The notes beneath the pieces are model-generated. The model ran no database searches and was not told the origin of the DNA. It saw nothing but the letters and a program-made list of their open reading frames with translations. The translations under genes were made by a program, and so were the position numbers. This document shows, piece after piece, positions 48,550 through 56,726 of a stretch of 64,000 nucleotides of DNA. Where the stretch lies: assembly GCF_003268595.1 (NCBI RefSeq), contig NZ_CP029797.1, positions 1,757,501-1,821,500 on the forward strand, in the 5' to 3' direction. Within the stretch, counting starts at the first letter, position 1, and every line of letters begins with the position of its first letter. The stretch comes from Paraliobacillus zengyii (GTDB lineage: Bacteria; Bacillota; Bacilli; Bacillales; Amphibacillaceae).

Positions 48550-48726
48550 ATTAGAATCTTTTATTTAATTTATATAGCGTACATTTTAGTTATTTTGTTA
48601 TTAAACAGTATTTTTAATTTAGAGAACTCTATTTTGACATGGTTTTTTGCTGTGTTTTTGTTATTTGTTATTTTTTCCAGCTTTATTAGCAAAGTGAAAA
48701 GAATAAATGAACAGAAGGATGAATGA
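48550..48726 (+). CDS. Putative small membrane protein with ATT start
   Basis: A 58-codon frame begins with ATT at 48550, five bases after an excellent AGAGAGGTGA, and ends at the TGA at 48724-48726. The peptide would have two hydrophobic helices (FYLIYIAYILVILLLNSIF and LTWFFAVFLLFVIFSSFI) and a charged tail KVKRINEQKDE. No ATG, GTG or TTG lies at a good distance from the ribosome-binding site. The clear amphipathic and charge pattern favours a real gene, but it may also be a decayed one. The family is not recognised. Confidence 0.45.
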   Translation: MRIFYLIYIAYILVILLLNSIFNLENSILTWFFAVFLLFVIFSSFISKVKRINEQKDE

Positions 48727-48770
48727 ATTTTTCAGTTACGATTATATAAATAACTTGCTATTTTATGTTT

Positions 48771-48860
48771 TTATTTTTTAATGATTTTTAAAATGAACCA
48801 GCCTACTAAAACTATAAGTATAAGCAAAATTAAAGCATTATTAAAATTGAATGTATGCAT
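48771..48860 (-). CDS. Putative 29-residue single-span membrane peptide
   Basis: On the minus strand ATG (48858-48860) follows AAAGGAG by about 8 bases. The peptide MHTFNFNNALILLILIVLVG continues with WFILKIIKK and stops at 48771. It has one hydrophobic helix with a Lys-rich end. The pattern resembles very small Bacillus sporulation peptides such as the YjcZ type, but the similarity is only general. Start, ribosome-binding site and composition are all consistent with a real gene. Confidence 0.5.
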   Translation of the reverse strand: MHTFNFNNALILLILIVLVGWFILKIIKK

Positions 48861-48876
48861 GTAAAATCTCCTTTAA

Positions 48877-48942
48877 TTATAAAATTTCATTATTATAATC
48901 AATAGTTGCAACAGTTTTAATTAGAATTATAAGTGCAACCAT
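48877..48942 (-). CDS. Possible tiny hydrophobic peptide upstream of the 29-residue ORF
   Basis: On the minus strand ATG (48940-48942) opens MVALIILIKTVATIDYNNEIL. The frame is open further upstream, where ILILFGS adds to the hydrophobic part, but no usual start codon is there. The stop lies just before the AAAGGAG of the next tiny ORF. The ribosome-binding site is weak (GGAT). It could be a coupled partner or chance. Confidence 0.2.
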   Translation of the reverse strand: MVALIILIKTVATIDYNNEIL

Positions 48943-49087
48943 AGATCCAAATAAAATTAGAATACTTATTTACCATGAATTATATTTTAAGGTAAAATTT
49001 ACTGTTTAGAATAAAATAAATTAACCTAATGCATTTAGCAAGTAATTATAAGGTTATTTTATTAAAATAATAAATTTAACGTCAAAA
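48943..49087 (-). other. AT-rich intergenic stretch
   Basis: Only a minus-strand TATAAT (48979-48984) stands out; it could serve the two tiny ORFs downstream. Nothing else is supported. Confidence 0.35.
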
Positions 49088-49128
49088 CCCCCCTTAGCAC
49101 ATCTCTTAGTGCTTTAGAGGGTCAGGTA
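49088..49128 (-). terminator. Hairpin downstream of the 49.1-kb minus-strand gene
   Basis: Read on the minus strand, GCAC-TAAGAGAT-GTGC with partly paired CTCTAAA/AAGGGGGG arms is followed by GTTTTGACG. It is an imperfect terminator. Confidence 0.45.
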
Positions 49129-49142
49129 TATTTAATGTAATA

Positions 49143-49499
49143 TTATTTATCTGTTGCAAGTTTAATGGTATAGGTTCCTCTGTCCGTGATCAATGTAAAT
49201 GTTGAATCTTCAAATTTGTAAATGGTTGTGTCTTCAATTGGTATTTCATATAAAGATGATGGAAGGGCCTGTCGTGTATCTTCATCTGTTTTGATGTCAC
49301 CTGAACCATTCAATTGTAATGTATGCATTGGTTCGTATTCATCGAGCCTTCTTGTATCCTTTGAATAAGAAATAGATGTTAACTCCAAGATCGTGTTATC
49401 ATCATCTTCAAGTTCGTGTTTCGATATTTCAATTGTTTTGCCTGTCCACTCTTTAAGTGTTTCATTAAAATCTTCAATAGACATGTATTTTTGTGTCAT
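49143..49499 (-). CDS. Hypothetical protein, 118 residues
   Basis: This soluble acidic protein begins MTQKYMSIEDFNETLKEWTG. It has beta-rich segments such as TSISYSKDTRRLDEYEPMHTLQLNG and TIYKFEDSTFTLITDRGTYTIKLAT, suggesting a small barrel. There is no signal peptide or membrane helix. I chose ATG 49499 because GGAG lies 8 bases upstream; a GTG three codons earlier falls inside that site. It is alone on the minus strand. The function is not recognised. Confidence 0.75.
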   Translation of the reverse strand: MTQKYMSIEDFNETLKEWTGKTIEISKHELEDDDNTILELTSISYSKDTRRLDEYEPMHTLQLNGSGDIKTDEDTRQALPSSLYEIPIEDTTIYKFEDSTFTLITDRGTYTIKLATDK

Positions 49500-49694
49500 C
49501 GTTATCACTCCTATCCATTATATTTCCGAATTAACTCAAAAAAATACGATAGTGTGTAGAAAAGATAATGTTTATTTCCTCGCCTAATTGAAATTATAAA
49601 AAATCACTTTATTGTGATAAAATCAATTAATGTAAATTAGTTTTTATCGCTGAACGAATCGAATCAAATATTTTAAGAAGAGGGGTCATTTTAT

Positions 49695-50414
49695 ATGGGA
49701 CAATCAATTAAAGGTAAAGTAGCGCTCGTTACTGGTTCAGGTAAAGGTATTGGAAAAGCAACAGCCATTGCATTAGCGAAAGAAGGTGTCCACGTTGGAT
49801 TGCTTGCCCGAACTGAAAAGGATCTTAAAAATGTCGCAGCAGAGATTGAAGCGTTTGGAGTGAAAGTTGCTTATGCAACAGTTGATGTAGCGTCACTTGA
49901 GCAAGTCGAAGCGGCTGTTAAAAAGCTAACGGATGAACTAGGATCGACGGACATTTTAATTAATAATGCTGGTACAGCTAAGTTTGGTGGGTTTCTTGAC
50001 TTAGATCCAGAAGATTGGAAAAATATTATTGATGTGAATCTAATGGGCGTATATTATGTAACAAGAGCTGTATTACCACAATTAATAGAAAAAAACGGTG
50101 GAGATATTATCAATATCGCCTCAACTGCAGGACAAAAGGGTGCTCCTGTAACAAGTGCATATAGTGCCTCGAAATTTGGCTTGCTTGGTTTAACGGAGTC
50201 GTTAGCAATGGAAGTTCGGAAACATAATATTCGCGTAAGTGGATTAACACCAAGTACAGTTGCCACGGAGCTTGCGGTTTCCAATAATTTGACTGATGGT
50301 AATCCTGAAAAAGTTATGCAGCCAGAAGATTTAGCAGAATTTATTATTGGACAATTAAAATTACACCCACGTGCATTTATCAAAACTGCAGGTTTATGGT
50401 CAACTAATCCATAA
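49695..50414 (+). CDS. SDR-family 3-ketoacyl-ACP reductase-like protein
   Basis: This 239-residue NAD(P)-dependent short-chain dehydrogenase is FabG-like. The TGxxxGIG motif is TGSGKGIG (14-21), NNAG follows near residue 90, and the catalytic SASTAG...YSASKFG carries Ser, Tyr and Lys. It is not next to other fatty-acid genes, so the substrate is open. GAAGAGGGG lies upstream of ATG 49695. A hairpin terminator follows. Confidence 0.9.
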   Translation: MGQSIKGKVALVTGSGKGIGKATAIALAKEGVHVGLLARTEKDLKNVAAEIEAFGVKVAYATVDVASLEQVEAAVKKLTDELGSTDILINNAGTAKFGGFLDLDPEDWKNIIDVNLMGVYYVTRAVLPQLIEKNGGDIINIASTAGQKGAPVTSAYSASKFGLLGLTESLAMEVRKHNIRVSGLTPSTVATELAVSNNLTDGNPEKVMQPEDLAEFIIGQLKLHPRAFIKTAGLWSTNP

Positions 50415-50433
50415 GAAGGTAGACTAAAGAAGG

Positions 50434-50466
50434 ATTCCATAACTATTGTTATGGGTCTTTTTTTAT
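50434..50466 (+). terminator. Intrinsic terminator after the SDR gene
   Basis: CCATAAC pairs with GTTATGG around TATT, followed by a run of seven Ts after GTC. Confidence 0.8.
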
Positions 50467-50535
50467 GGAAATCATTCATAATTGTCCACTTATTGGGGCA
50501 TACTAAAGTATTATTTACGATGGGAGGACATTTAT

Positions 50536-52209
50536 TTGAGTGAGACTAATAAAACAATATCCGTTTTCGGACTAGGTGGTTTGAGTGAGATTGGGAAAAA
50601 CATGTACGCTATTGAATATGGTGAAGCTATTTTTGTAATTGATTGCGGAAATAAATTTCCTGATGAAAGTTTATTAGGGATTGATTTAATCATTCCAGAT
50701 ATTACGTACTTAGTAGATAATAAAGATAAAGTGAAAGCACTAATTGTTACACATGGACATGAAGATCATATTGGGGCTATTCCCTTTTTTCTAAAAAAAC
50801 TACAGGTACCTGTTTATGCAACCAGTTTCACATTAGGGTTAATTGAAATTAAATTAAAGGAGCACAAATTATTAAGAGAAACAGACTTGGTTGAGATTGA
50901 TTCACACACCGAGTTGGAGTTTGATCAAATGGAAGTAAGCTTTTTTAAAGTTAGTCATAGTATTCCAGATTGTCTGGGTATTGTGTTCAAAACACCAGAG
51001 GGAAATATTGTGCATACTGGTGACTTTAAGTTTGATTTAACGCCTGCAAATGATCGGAAATCAGATATTCACAAGATGGCTGAGATTGGTAGAGAGGGAG
51101 TACTACTTCTTTTATCAGAAAGCACTAATGCTGAACGTTCTGGTTTAACACCATCTGAACAACTAGTTGGTGAGCACGTTATTGAAGCTTTTGAAAAAGC
51201 AGAGCGTAAAGTTATTATTTCAACTTTTGCATCAAATATTTATCGCGTACAACAGGTTGTAGATGCGGCACAAGTAACAGGTCGTAAACTTGCACTTCTT
51301 GGTCGGAGTATGTTGAATGTTGTAGAAGTCGCAACCCAGCGTGGTTATTTAGATATTCCAGATGATATGTTGATCGATCAAGCTGAAATTAATGATCTGC
51401 CTCCCGAGAAAGTAGCGATTCTTTGTACGGGAAGTCAGGGTGAACCACTTGCAGCACTATCACGTTTATCTACTGGTAACTTTAGAGGTGTTGATATTCT
51501 TGCTGATGATACAGTGATTTTTGCTGCTGGACCAATACCAGGCAACGAAACTAATGTTACACGAATTGTAGATAATTTATTTTTGATTGGTGCTAAAGTG
51601 ATTTATGGTGCTGAGAGTTCATCTGGTTTACATGTATCGGGACATGGTTATCAAGAGGATTTAAAATTGATGCTTACATTTATGCAACCAAAATATTTCA
51701 TTCCAATCCACGGTGAATATCGCATGCTATATAAACATCGATTATTAGCAGAATCAGTTGGAGTAGAGAAGAGCAACACATTTATTCTTAATAACGGCGA
51801 TGTTGTTGATCTTGATGACTCTATTGCACGACAAACGAGAACAATACCAGTGGGAAATACATACGTCGATGGGATTGGAATCGGTGGTGTAGGAGAAGTG
51901 GTTTTGCGTGATCGCAAACAGCTGTCTGAAGATGGTATGTTAGTTATTGTCTTAACGATGAGTAAGAATGATAAGAAACTCATTTCATCACCAGATACTA
52001 TTTCTCGTGGATTTGTTTATATGAGAGATTCAGAAGAACTACTGGGAGAAGTGAATAATTTAATAACACAAACGGTTAAGGATTTTGAAAAGTCATCTAA
52101 AAGTCAGTGGAGTGCAATTAAACAAGATGTTAGGAAATCTGTAGGGAAATATATATTTAATCAAACAAAGAAAAAACCAATGATCCTACCGATTATTATT
52201 GAAGTTTAA
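50536..52209 (+). CDS. rnjB: Ribonuclease J (probably J2)
   Basis: This metallo-beta-lactamase/beta-CASP ribonuclease has 5'-3' exo- and endonuclease activity. The HxHxDH motif is HGHEDH (73-78), HTGDFKFD follows, and the beta-CASP part contains the GSQGEPLAALSRL segment and SGLHVSGHGYQEDLKLM. Start TTG 50536 gives MSETNKTISVFGLGGLSEIGKN (557 aa) and has GGGAGG 8 bases upstream; an in-frame ATG 54 bases earlier has none. In B. subtilis rnjB sits after dapA. Here that place is empty and this gene lies 40 kb further on, so I suggest J2; J1 is not excluded. Confidence 0.85.
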   Translation: MSETNKTISVFGLGGLSEIGKNMYAIEYGEAIFVIDCGNKFPDESLLGIDLIIPDITYLVDNKDKVKALIVTHGHEDHIGAIPFFLKKLQVPVYATSFTLGLIEIKLKEHKLLRETDLVEIDSHTELEFDQMEVSFFKVSHSIPDCLGIVFKTPEGNIVHTGDFKFDLTPANDRKSDIHKMAEIGREGVLLLLSESTNAERSGLTPSEQLVGEHVIEAFEKAERKVIISTFASNIYRVQQVVDAAQVTGRKLALLGRSMLNVVEVATQRGYLDIPDDMLIDQAEINDLPPEKVAILCTGSQGEPLAALSRLSTGNFRGVDILADDTVIFAAGPIPGNETNVTRIVDNLFLIGAKVIYGAESSSGLHVSGHGYQEDLKLMLTFMQPKYFIPIHGEYRMLYKHRLLAESVGVEKSNTFILNNGDVVDLDDSIARQTRTIPVGNTYVDGIGIGGVGEVVLRDRKQLSEDGMLVIVLTMSKNDKKLISSPDTISRGFVYMRDSEELLGEVNNLITQTVKDFEKSSKSQWSAIKQDVRKSVGKYIFNQTKKKPMILPIIIEV

Positions 52210-52211
52210 CT

Positions 52212-52251
52212 AAAAAAGATGGTACGCGTTATAAAGCGTAGCATCTTTTTG
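52212..52251 (+). terminator. Intrinsic terminator between rnj and the convergent LysM gene
   Basis: AAAAAGATGGTACGC pairs with GCGTAGCATCTTTTT (one G-G mismatch), with A and T tracts on both sides, so it can serve both genes. Confidence 0.88.
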
Positions 52252-52274
52252 TTTGTATGACTTTTTAAGGTGGA

Positions 52275-53810
52275 TTAAAAAACGCGCTTTGCTCCTTCGT
52301 AATAGTTAGACCAGTAAGCGTTATCCATGTCGTATTCCCAGATACCTTTAGAAGAAGTTGCAGAAACAAAACTATTTTCTCCTGTATAGAAACCAACGTG
52401 CGATATCGTACCTGGTTGATTTACTGCGAAAAACACTAAATCACCGGGTTGTAAATTATTTTTACTAATGGAGGTTCCTGTATGGTAAAGCGAACTTGAT
52501 GTCGATCTGGTCATCTCCACATCATGCTGGTTAAACATGAAGTATACGAATCCACTACAATCAAATCCAGAGGGGTTAGTGCCTCCCCAAACGTACGGAA
52601 CACCTGTATAATTTGACATATCATTCACTAAATCTTGTTTTATGACCGCATTCTCTAATTCTTGTTGTGTACTAGAATTTACTTTTCCGGTAATGGGTAG
52701 TTGATATGCTTGTTGGAATGCTGTAATTGCTCGTACTGTATTTGTGTCATCAACTCCTGTAACATCTCCATTGTAAAATCCTAGTATCTTTAAATTTGCT
52801 TGTACCGATTCTAATTGCGTATTGATTTGTTCTAGATTAGGTGGGGAAGAGATTCCGTCGACACCACCCATTGGTAGTTGAATTTGTTGACCGATATAAA
52901 TTGTATCGCTTATCAAATTGTTCGTAAGCTTTAATTCGGCAACCGATATGTTGTATTGTTTCGCAATTCCAGACAGTGTATCTCCGGAAACTACAGTATA
53001 ATTGCTTTGAACGGTGGGTATTTGGTTTGATGACACACGTGGCATTTTTAATGATTGTCCTGTATATATCAGGTCCGATAAAAGGTTATTTAGTTGCTTT
53101 ATTTGAGAAACTGTTGCATGGTATTGTTTTGCTAATCCTGATAATGTATCCCCTGCTGTTACTTGATGTGTACTGGATAAATCAGGCGACGATTGTTGAC
53201 CTGTAGAAGATGGTATTTGTAACATTTGCGTAACATATATCATATCCGAAGATAACTGATTAATTTGTTTTATTTCATCTGTTGTTGTGCGATGTCTTTT
53301 GGCAATTTGAGATAATGTATCTCCTGGTTTTACTTGATAAGAAATGGTTTCTATTTCGATGTTTTTTTGAGTTGGAATGGATAAAACTTGTCCAATATAA
53401 ATCGTGTTAGCTGATAAATTATTTTTTTGCTTAATCAAGTCGACAGATGTATTATATGTTTGCGCAATTTTGAACAAGGAATCGCCACTTTTTACGCTGT
53501 AAGTACTAGGGTCTTCTATAGCTGTCAGTTTATTAGGTAGAGGAGCTTTTGTACTTGCAGATACTTCCGTTTCATTTGCAAACGCAAGTGTCATTACTAA
53601 AATAGAACCTAAAAAAACTTTAATTGTATTTACCTTTTTATTGGGATAACGATCTGCTACATAATCCTTCATGTTCTCATTTGTTTTAGAAGAATTCATA
53701 TTGTCTGTTCCAAGTTCACTAGAAAATTCAGTGAAGTTCTGATCTAAAAAGAGAATGACTGTATATCCTTCCTGATCTTTTTCTAATCTATGACTTCTTA
53801 TAAAGTCCAT
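52275..53810 (-). CDS. Cell-wall endopeptidase with four LysM, PG-binding and NlpC/P60 domains
   Basis: This protein probably cuts the D-Glu-mDAP bond of peptidoglycan, like LytE/LytF. From ATG 53810 (511 aa) the order is: about 60 charged N-terminal residues, a hydrophobic segment (TIKVFLGSILVMTLAFA, about 62-78), four LysM repeats (about 103-146, 156-200, 214-257, 270-313), a PG_binding_1 domain (about 328-388), and NlpC/P60 (about 392-511) with the catalytic Cys418 in FDCSGF and His471 in SHVGFY. The long charged stretch before the hydrophobic segment is unlike a normal signal peptide. An AGGTGGTGA lies upstream. Confidence 0.92.
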   Translation of the reverse strand: MDFIRSHRLEKDQEGYTVILFLDQNFTEFSSELGTDNMNSSKTNENMKDYVADRYPNKKVNTIKVFLGSILVMTLAFANETEVSASTKAPLPNKLTAIEDPSTYSVKSGDSLFKIAQTYNTSVDLIKQKNNLSANTIYIGQVLSIPTQKNIEIETISYQVKPGDTLSQIAKRHRTTTDEIKQINQLSSDMIYVTQMLQIPSSTGQQSSPDLSSTHQVTAGDTLSGLAKQYHATVSQIKQLNNLLSDLIYTGQSLKMPRVSSNQIPTVQSNYTVVSGDTLSGIAKQYNISVAELKLTNNLISDTIYIGQQIQLPMGGVDGISSPPNLEQINTQLESVQANLKILGFYNGDVTGVDDTNTVRAITAFQQAYQLPITGKVNSSTQQELENAVIKQDLVNDMSNYTGVPYVWGGTNPSGFDCSGFVYFMFNQHDVEMTRSTSSSLYHTGTSISKNNLQPGDLVFFAVNQPGTISHVGFYTGENSFVSATSSKGIWEYDMDNAYWSNYYEGAKRVF

Positions 53811-54013
53811 TCTAAAAATCACCACCTATTCTTTTAGAATGCCAATAAAGTTAGGAGAATATCAGAGGAAAATTTATCAATTTTCACAGTAGTGTGTTAC
53901 ATACAACAGGAAAAAATATAAGTGTTATATTAGAATAAAGAGGTTATCGCGTAGTATAGTGGATACAAAAGAATAGTTAGCTGAAGTAACTAAATTTAAA
54001 GGAGAAGCGAATA

Positions 54014-54265
54014 ATGGATGAATCAAATTCACAATATAAAGAAGAACTTTTATTACAGGCGGTAAAGACACAATATTCTATCTTACGCTTATTGGATAAT
54101 ACTTTATACGAAACGTATCAATCAGAAAAACGACTACCGGAAGATCAGCAAAATACAGATTTAATAAATCTAGCTTATCAAATTAGAAACATTGTCGGTA
54201 AAAAACCAAAGTTGAAGGAAGTATATAAAAAGTTAGAAGATGAGTATGGTATTCATTTAAATTAA
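54014..54265 (+). CDS. Hypothetical protein, 83 residues
   Basis: This soluble, helical, charged protein starts MDESNSQYKEELLLQAVKTQ and ends KEVYKKLEDEYGIHLN. No signal peptide, membrane helix or known motif is seen. AAAGGAG lies before ATG 54014, and a perfect hairpin follows, so it is a monocistronic unit. The function is not recognised. Confidence 0.75.
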   Translation: MDESNSQYKEELLLQAVKTQYSILRLLDNTLYETYQSEKRLPEDQQNTDLINLAYQIRNIVGKKPKLKEVYKKLEDEYGIHLN

Positions 54266-54279
54266 TTAATTAGAAGGGG

Positions 54280-54317
54280 AATTAGGACCAAGCATAATAT
54301 ATGCTTGGTCCTAATTT
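54280..54317 (+). terminator. Perfect hairpin between two convergent genes
   Basis: AATTAGGACCAAGCAT pairs perfectly with ATGCTTGGTCCTAATT around AATA/TAT, with weak T tracts on both strands. It is probably bidirectional. Confidence 0.8.
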
Positions 54318-54323
54318 GATCTT

Positions 54324-54989
54324 TCAGCTTTCTTTTGTAAGTTTCTTTTTCTGTCTCTTCTGTGGTGTATTATATGCTTTGAGCATTTGCAATAAGTCAT
54401 CACGATTCAATAATGTAACGCTTTTTAAGTGTGCTTGTAGGATTGCGTCACTTGTGTAATCTCTATTTGTAACGATCCATTTCTTGTTAGCGTTATAATT
54501 CTCTGCAGCAAGAACAAGTTCCTTAACTGCTGAAGCACCGATTTCAATTGATCTTCGTTTAGCTTGAACAACTATTACATCTTTTTCCTTTTTTAAAAGT
54601 AAGTCGGCACCAATTCCATCTGACTTTGGTATTTGTTTCACCTGATAGCCTTGCTGCTTGAATAAATGTGATAATAACTCCTCAAATTCGTCACTACTCA
54701 TTTGATTAATTTCGTTAATCAGAAATTTTTTATTCTTAAAGTAGGCTGGCTTAGAAGAAAATACCATTATTCTTCTAAGCATTTGCTTTCCAATTAAATA
54801 AATGAAGTAAGAAATGGAAGTCAAGAAGAAAACTGTGAAAAAAGTATTTAAGATGTCACTTTCATTAAATGAGATTGCTAAAGTCAACATAAGCAGATTT
54901 GTTATTGAAAAGAATTTTACTTTGTCATTAAAATCCCAGTGTCTAAACATTTTTACCTTCAAAAATTGTTTTATGTAATATTTGAACAT
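54324..54989 (-). CDS. Membrane-anchored restriction-endonuclease-like (Mrr_cat) protein
   Basis: Two hydrophobic segments near the N-terminus (about residues 27-65: ITNLLMLTLAISF and FTVFFLTSISYFIYLIG) anchor a C-terminal Mrr-type nuclease domain. That domain begins with FEELLSHLFKQQGYQV and has the PD-(D/E)xK-type residues in GIGADLLL and VVQAKR (Asp, Gln-x-Lys). The end ILQAHLKSVTLLNRDDLLQML is usual for the family. I chose ATG 54989, 8 bases after GAAGG. There is no methylase or specificity gene nearby, so it is not a standard restriction system. The role is unknown. Confidence 0.85.
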   Translation of the reverse strand: MFKYYIKQFLKVKMFRHWDFNDKVKFFSITNLLMLTLAISFNESDILNTFFTVFFLTSISYFIYLIGKQMLRRIMVFSSKPAYFKNKKFLINEINQMSSDEFEELLSHLFKQQGYQVKQIPKSDGIGADLLLKKEKDVIVVQAKRRSIEIGASAVKELVLAAENYNANKKWIVTNRDYTSDAILQAHLKSVTLLNRDDLLQMLKAYNTPQKRQKKKLTKES

Positions 54990-55136
54990 ACTCATCACCT
55001 TCTATTGTTTAAGTGTTTTTATGTTCTCCATAATTTAATGAAATATACATAATAGATAGTTACCTCTTTACTTTCTTTGAAAATACCATTAAAATGCACG
55101 ATAAGTTTCATTTATTAAATGATCGGAGTGAGCAAG

Positions 55137-55955
55137 ATGTTTCAACTATATAAATATAGTATTCTTTTCGTATTTTCTATTGTTTTAGGCTTTGCTTTTA
55201 ATATGTTCTTACTTCCTCATGAAATACTATCTGGTGGTGTAACGGGTCTTGCAATGATTTTTGGTTTATTAACCCCGATAAACAGTGGTATTTGGCTTGT
55301 GGTATTAAATGTACCTATTTTCATCATAGGTTGGTTGAAGTTAGGTAAGCAATTTATTATGAATAGTGTATTTTGTGTCTTTGTGACATCTATGTCGATG
55401 CAGTATATTCCTGTCGTAGAGATAACCGACGATGTATTATTATCCTCGGTGTTCGGAGGGGTTATTATAGGTATTGCAGTTGGCCTAATCGTACGTTTTT
55501 ATGCTTCATCTGGTGGTGCTGATATTATTGGACTCGTTATCACGCAAAAACATGATATTCCACTTGGCGGAATGATATTCGGTTTAAATAGTATTGTCGT
55601 CTTTATTTCTGGATTTATTTTTTCTTGGGATCTTGCCTTATATACAATGGCATCCATTTATATTAGTGGAATTGTAGTTGATCGAGTGCATACACGTCAT
55701 ATTAAATTAAGTTTAATGGTCGTATCAAGTAAAGGTGATGTGTTAAAAGATGAGTTAATAAAAAATTTGATAAGAGGTATTACAGTTATGAACGGTGAAG
55801 GGGGTTATTCTAATTCTCAAAGAAAAGTATTATACACTGTGATTTCTCGCTACGAACTAGCATTAGTTAAGTCTTTAATTAAGAAAGTAGATGACACTGC
55901 TTTTGTGAGTATTACTGAAACGGTTGAGGTAATGGGTAACTTTAGGCGAAATTAA
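55137..55955 (+). CDS. YitT-family membrane protein
   Basis: This 272-residue protein has five to six membrane helices in the first about 190 residues (YitT/DUF161) and a cytosolic DUF2179 domain at the C-terminus (RGITVMNGEGGYSNSQRKVLYTVISRYEL). Landmarks are FLLPHEILSGGVTGLAMI and YASSGGADIIGLVI. ATG 55137 follows GGAGTGAG; an in-frame ATG 18 bases earlier is less likely. The function of this widespread Firmicutes family is unknown. Confidence 0.9.
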   Translation: MFQLYKYSILFVFSIVLGFAFNMFLLPHEILSGGVTGLAMIFGLLTPINSGIWLVVLNVPIFIIGWLKLGKQFIMNSVFCVFVTSMSMQYIPVVEITDDVLLSSVFGGVIIGIAVGLIVRFYASSGGADIIGLVITQKHDIPLGGMIFGLNSIVVFISGFIFSWDLALYTMASIYISGIVVDRVHTRHIKLSLMVVSSKGDVLKDELIKNLIRGITVMNGEGGYSNSQRKVLYTVISRYELALVKSLIKKVDDTAFVSITETVEVMGNFRRN

Positions 55956-55980
55956 TAAAAAAAAACATACTAAATTAAAT

Positions 55981-56040
55981 ATAAAAGGGATCAGGACTAC
56001 AAGTCGAAGTGTTTTGGTTGCAGTTCCTGACCCCTTTATA
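55981..56040 (+). terminator. Large-loop hairpin between two convergent genes
   Basis: ATAAAAGGGATCAGGACT pairs imperfectly with AGTTCCTGACCCCTTTAT over a loop of about 22 nt. It resembles the element at 59679-59729. Confidence 0.75.
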
Positions 56041-56087
56041 GAAATTGGACTTTGTTATTTTTGAATCAATATACCTACCATTTCTAC

Positions 56088-56444
56088 TTACCAGTAAGGA
56101 TATGGATAATATCCTGGATAGACTGGGGATACATAAGGTAATAAGGACAGGGCGGCTAAACTTGCCAATGGAAACCTTCTAGGTCTGTAACGTCTATATC
56201 TTCTTGATGGGTGACCATAGCCATAGCTACCATATCTGTTATTTTCTGCGTCATCTTCGAGCATATCTTCACCAACCAATACCGTAACATTACTAAGATC
56301 TACATTAACAATTATCCCGTCAAAAGAACTTCCATCTTGATGGTTAAGAAGAACATGGTGATGCATAAAATTTTCACAGGAATCATGCATATTTCTATAT
56401 TGGTATTGTTCAGCGTTGTTCAGATCTTGGTGTTCAACATTCAC
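56088..56444 (-). CDS. Hypothetical protein with Sm-like core and Arg/Tyr/Pro-rich tail
   Basis: The N-terminal part has VLLNHQDGSSFDGIIVNVDLSNVTVLVGEDML (about residues 30-62), a pattern like small Sm-type or DUF2642-like barrels. The tail is low complexity: GSYGYGHPSRRYRRYRPRRF, then a short hydrophobic stretch and YPGYYPYPYW at the end. Such tails are common in Bacillus spore-surface proteins, so a coat role is possible. I chose GTG 56444 because AAAGGAG lies 11 bases upstream; a TTG in frame directly touches that site. The family is not recognised with certainty. Confidence 0.7.
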   Translation of the reverse strand: MNVEHQDLNNAEQYQYRNMHDSCENFMHHHVLLNHQDGSSFDGIIVNVDLSNVTVLVGEDMLEDDAENNRYGSYGYGHPSRRYRRYRPRRFPLASLAALSLLPYVSPVYPGYYPYPYW

Positions 56445-56726
56445 TTCTTCTTCAACTCCTTTCAAAATATAGGATATTCATCTAGTGGATGTAAGTGCCT
56501 GTTCTTGATCAGAAAGATGTAAAAGCATTGCGTGCAATATGTCAAAAGATAGAATAATAAGATTTAAAAATCCTAAATATTTACTAATATAGTTTAAAAT
56601 CAGACAGATACGCTATTCCTTTATACCTATTGCTATCTAAATCCGATCATTTACTGGACAAGATTAGCCGTCTGTCATAGACTATATAGTTGTCTATTAA
56701 AAAGTAGAAGAGGTGCGTTTAAATTC

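Noticed and set aside
49393..49587. Plus-strand 64-codon ORF starting MLSSSSSSC
   Set aside because: It is the reverse of the acidic part of the minus-strand gene and has no ribosome-binding site.
56211..56522. Plus-strand 103-codon ORF opposite the Sm-like protein
   Set aside because: No ribosome-binding site; the minus-strand frame has AAAGGAG and a meaningful protein.
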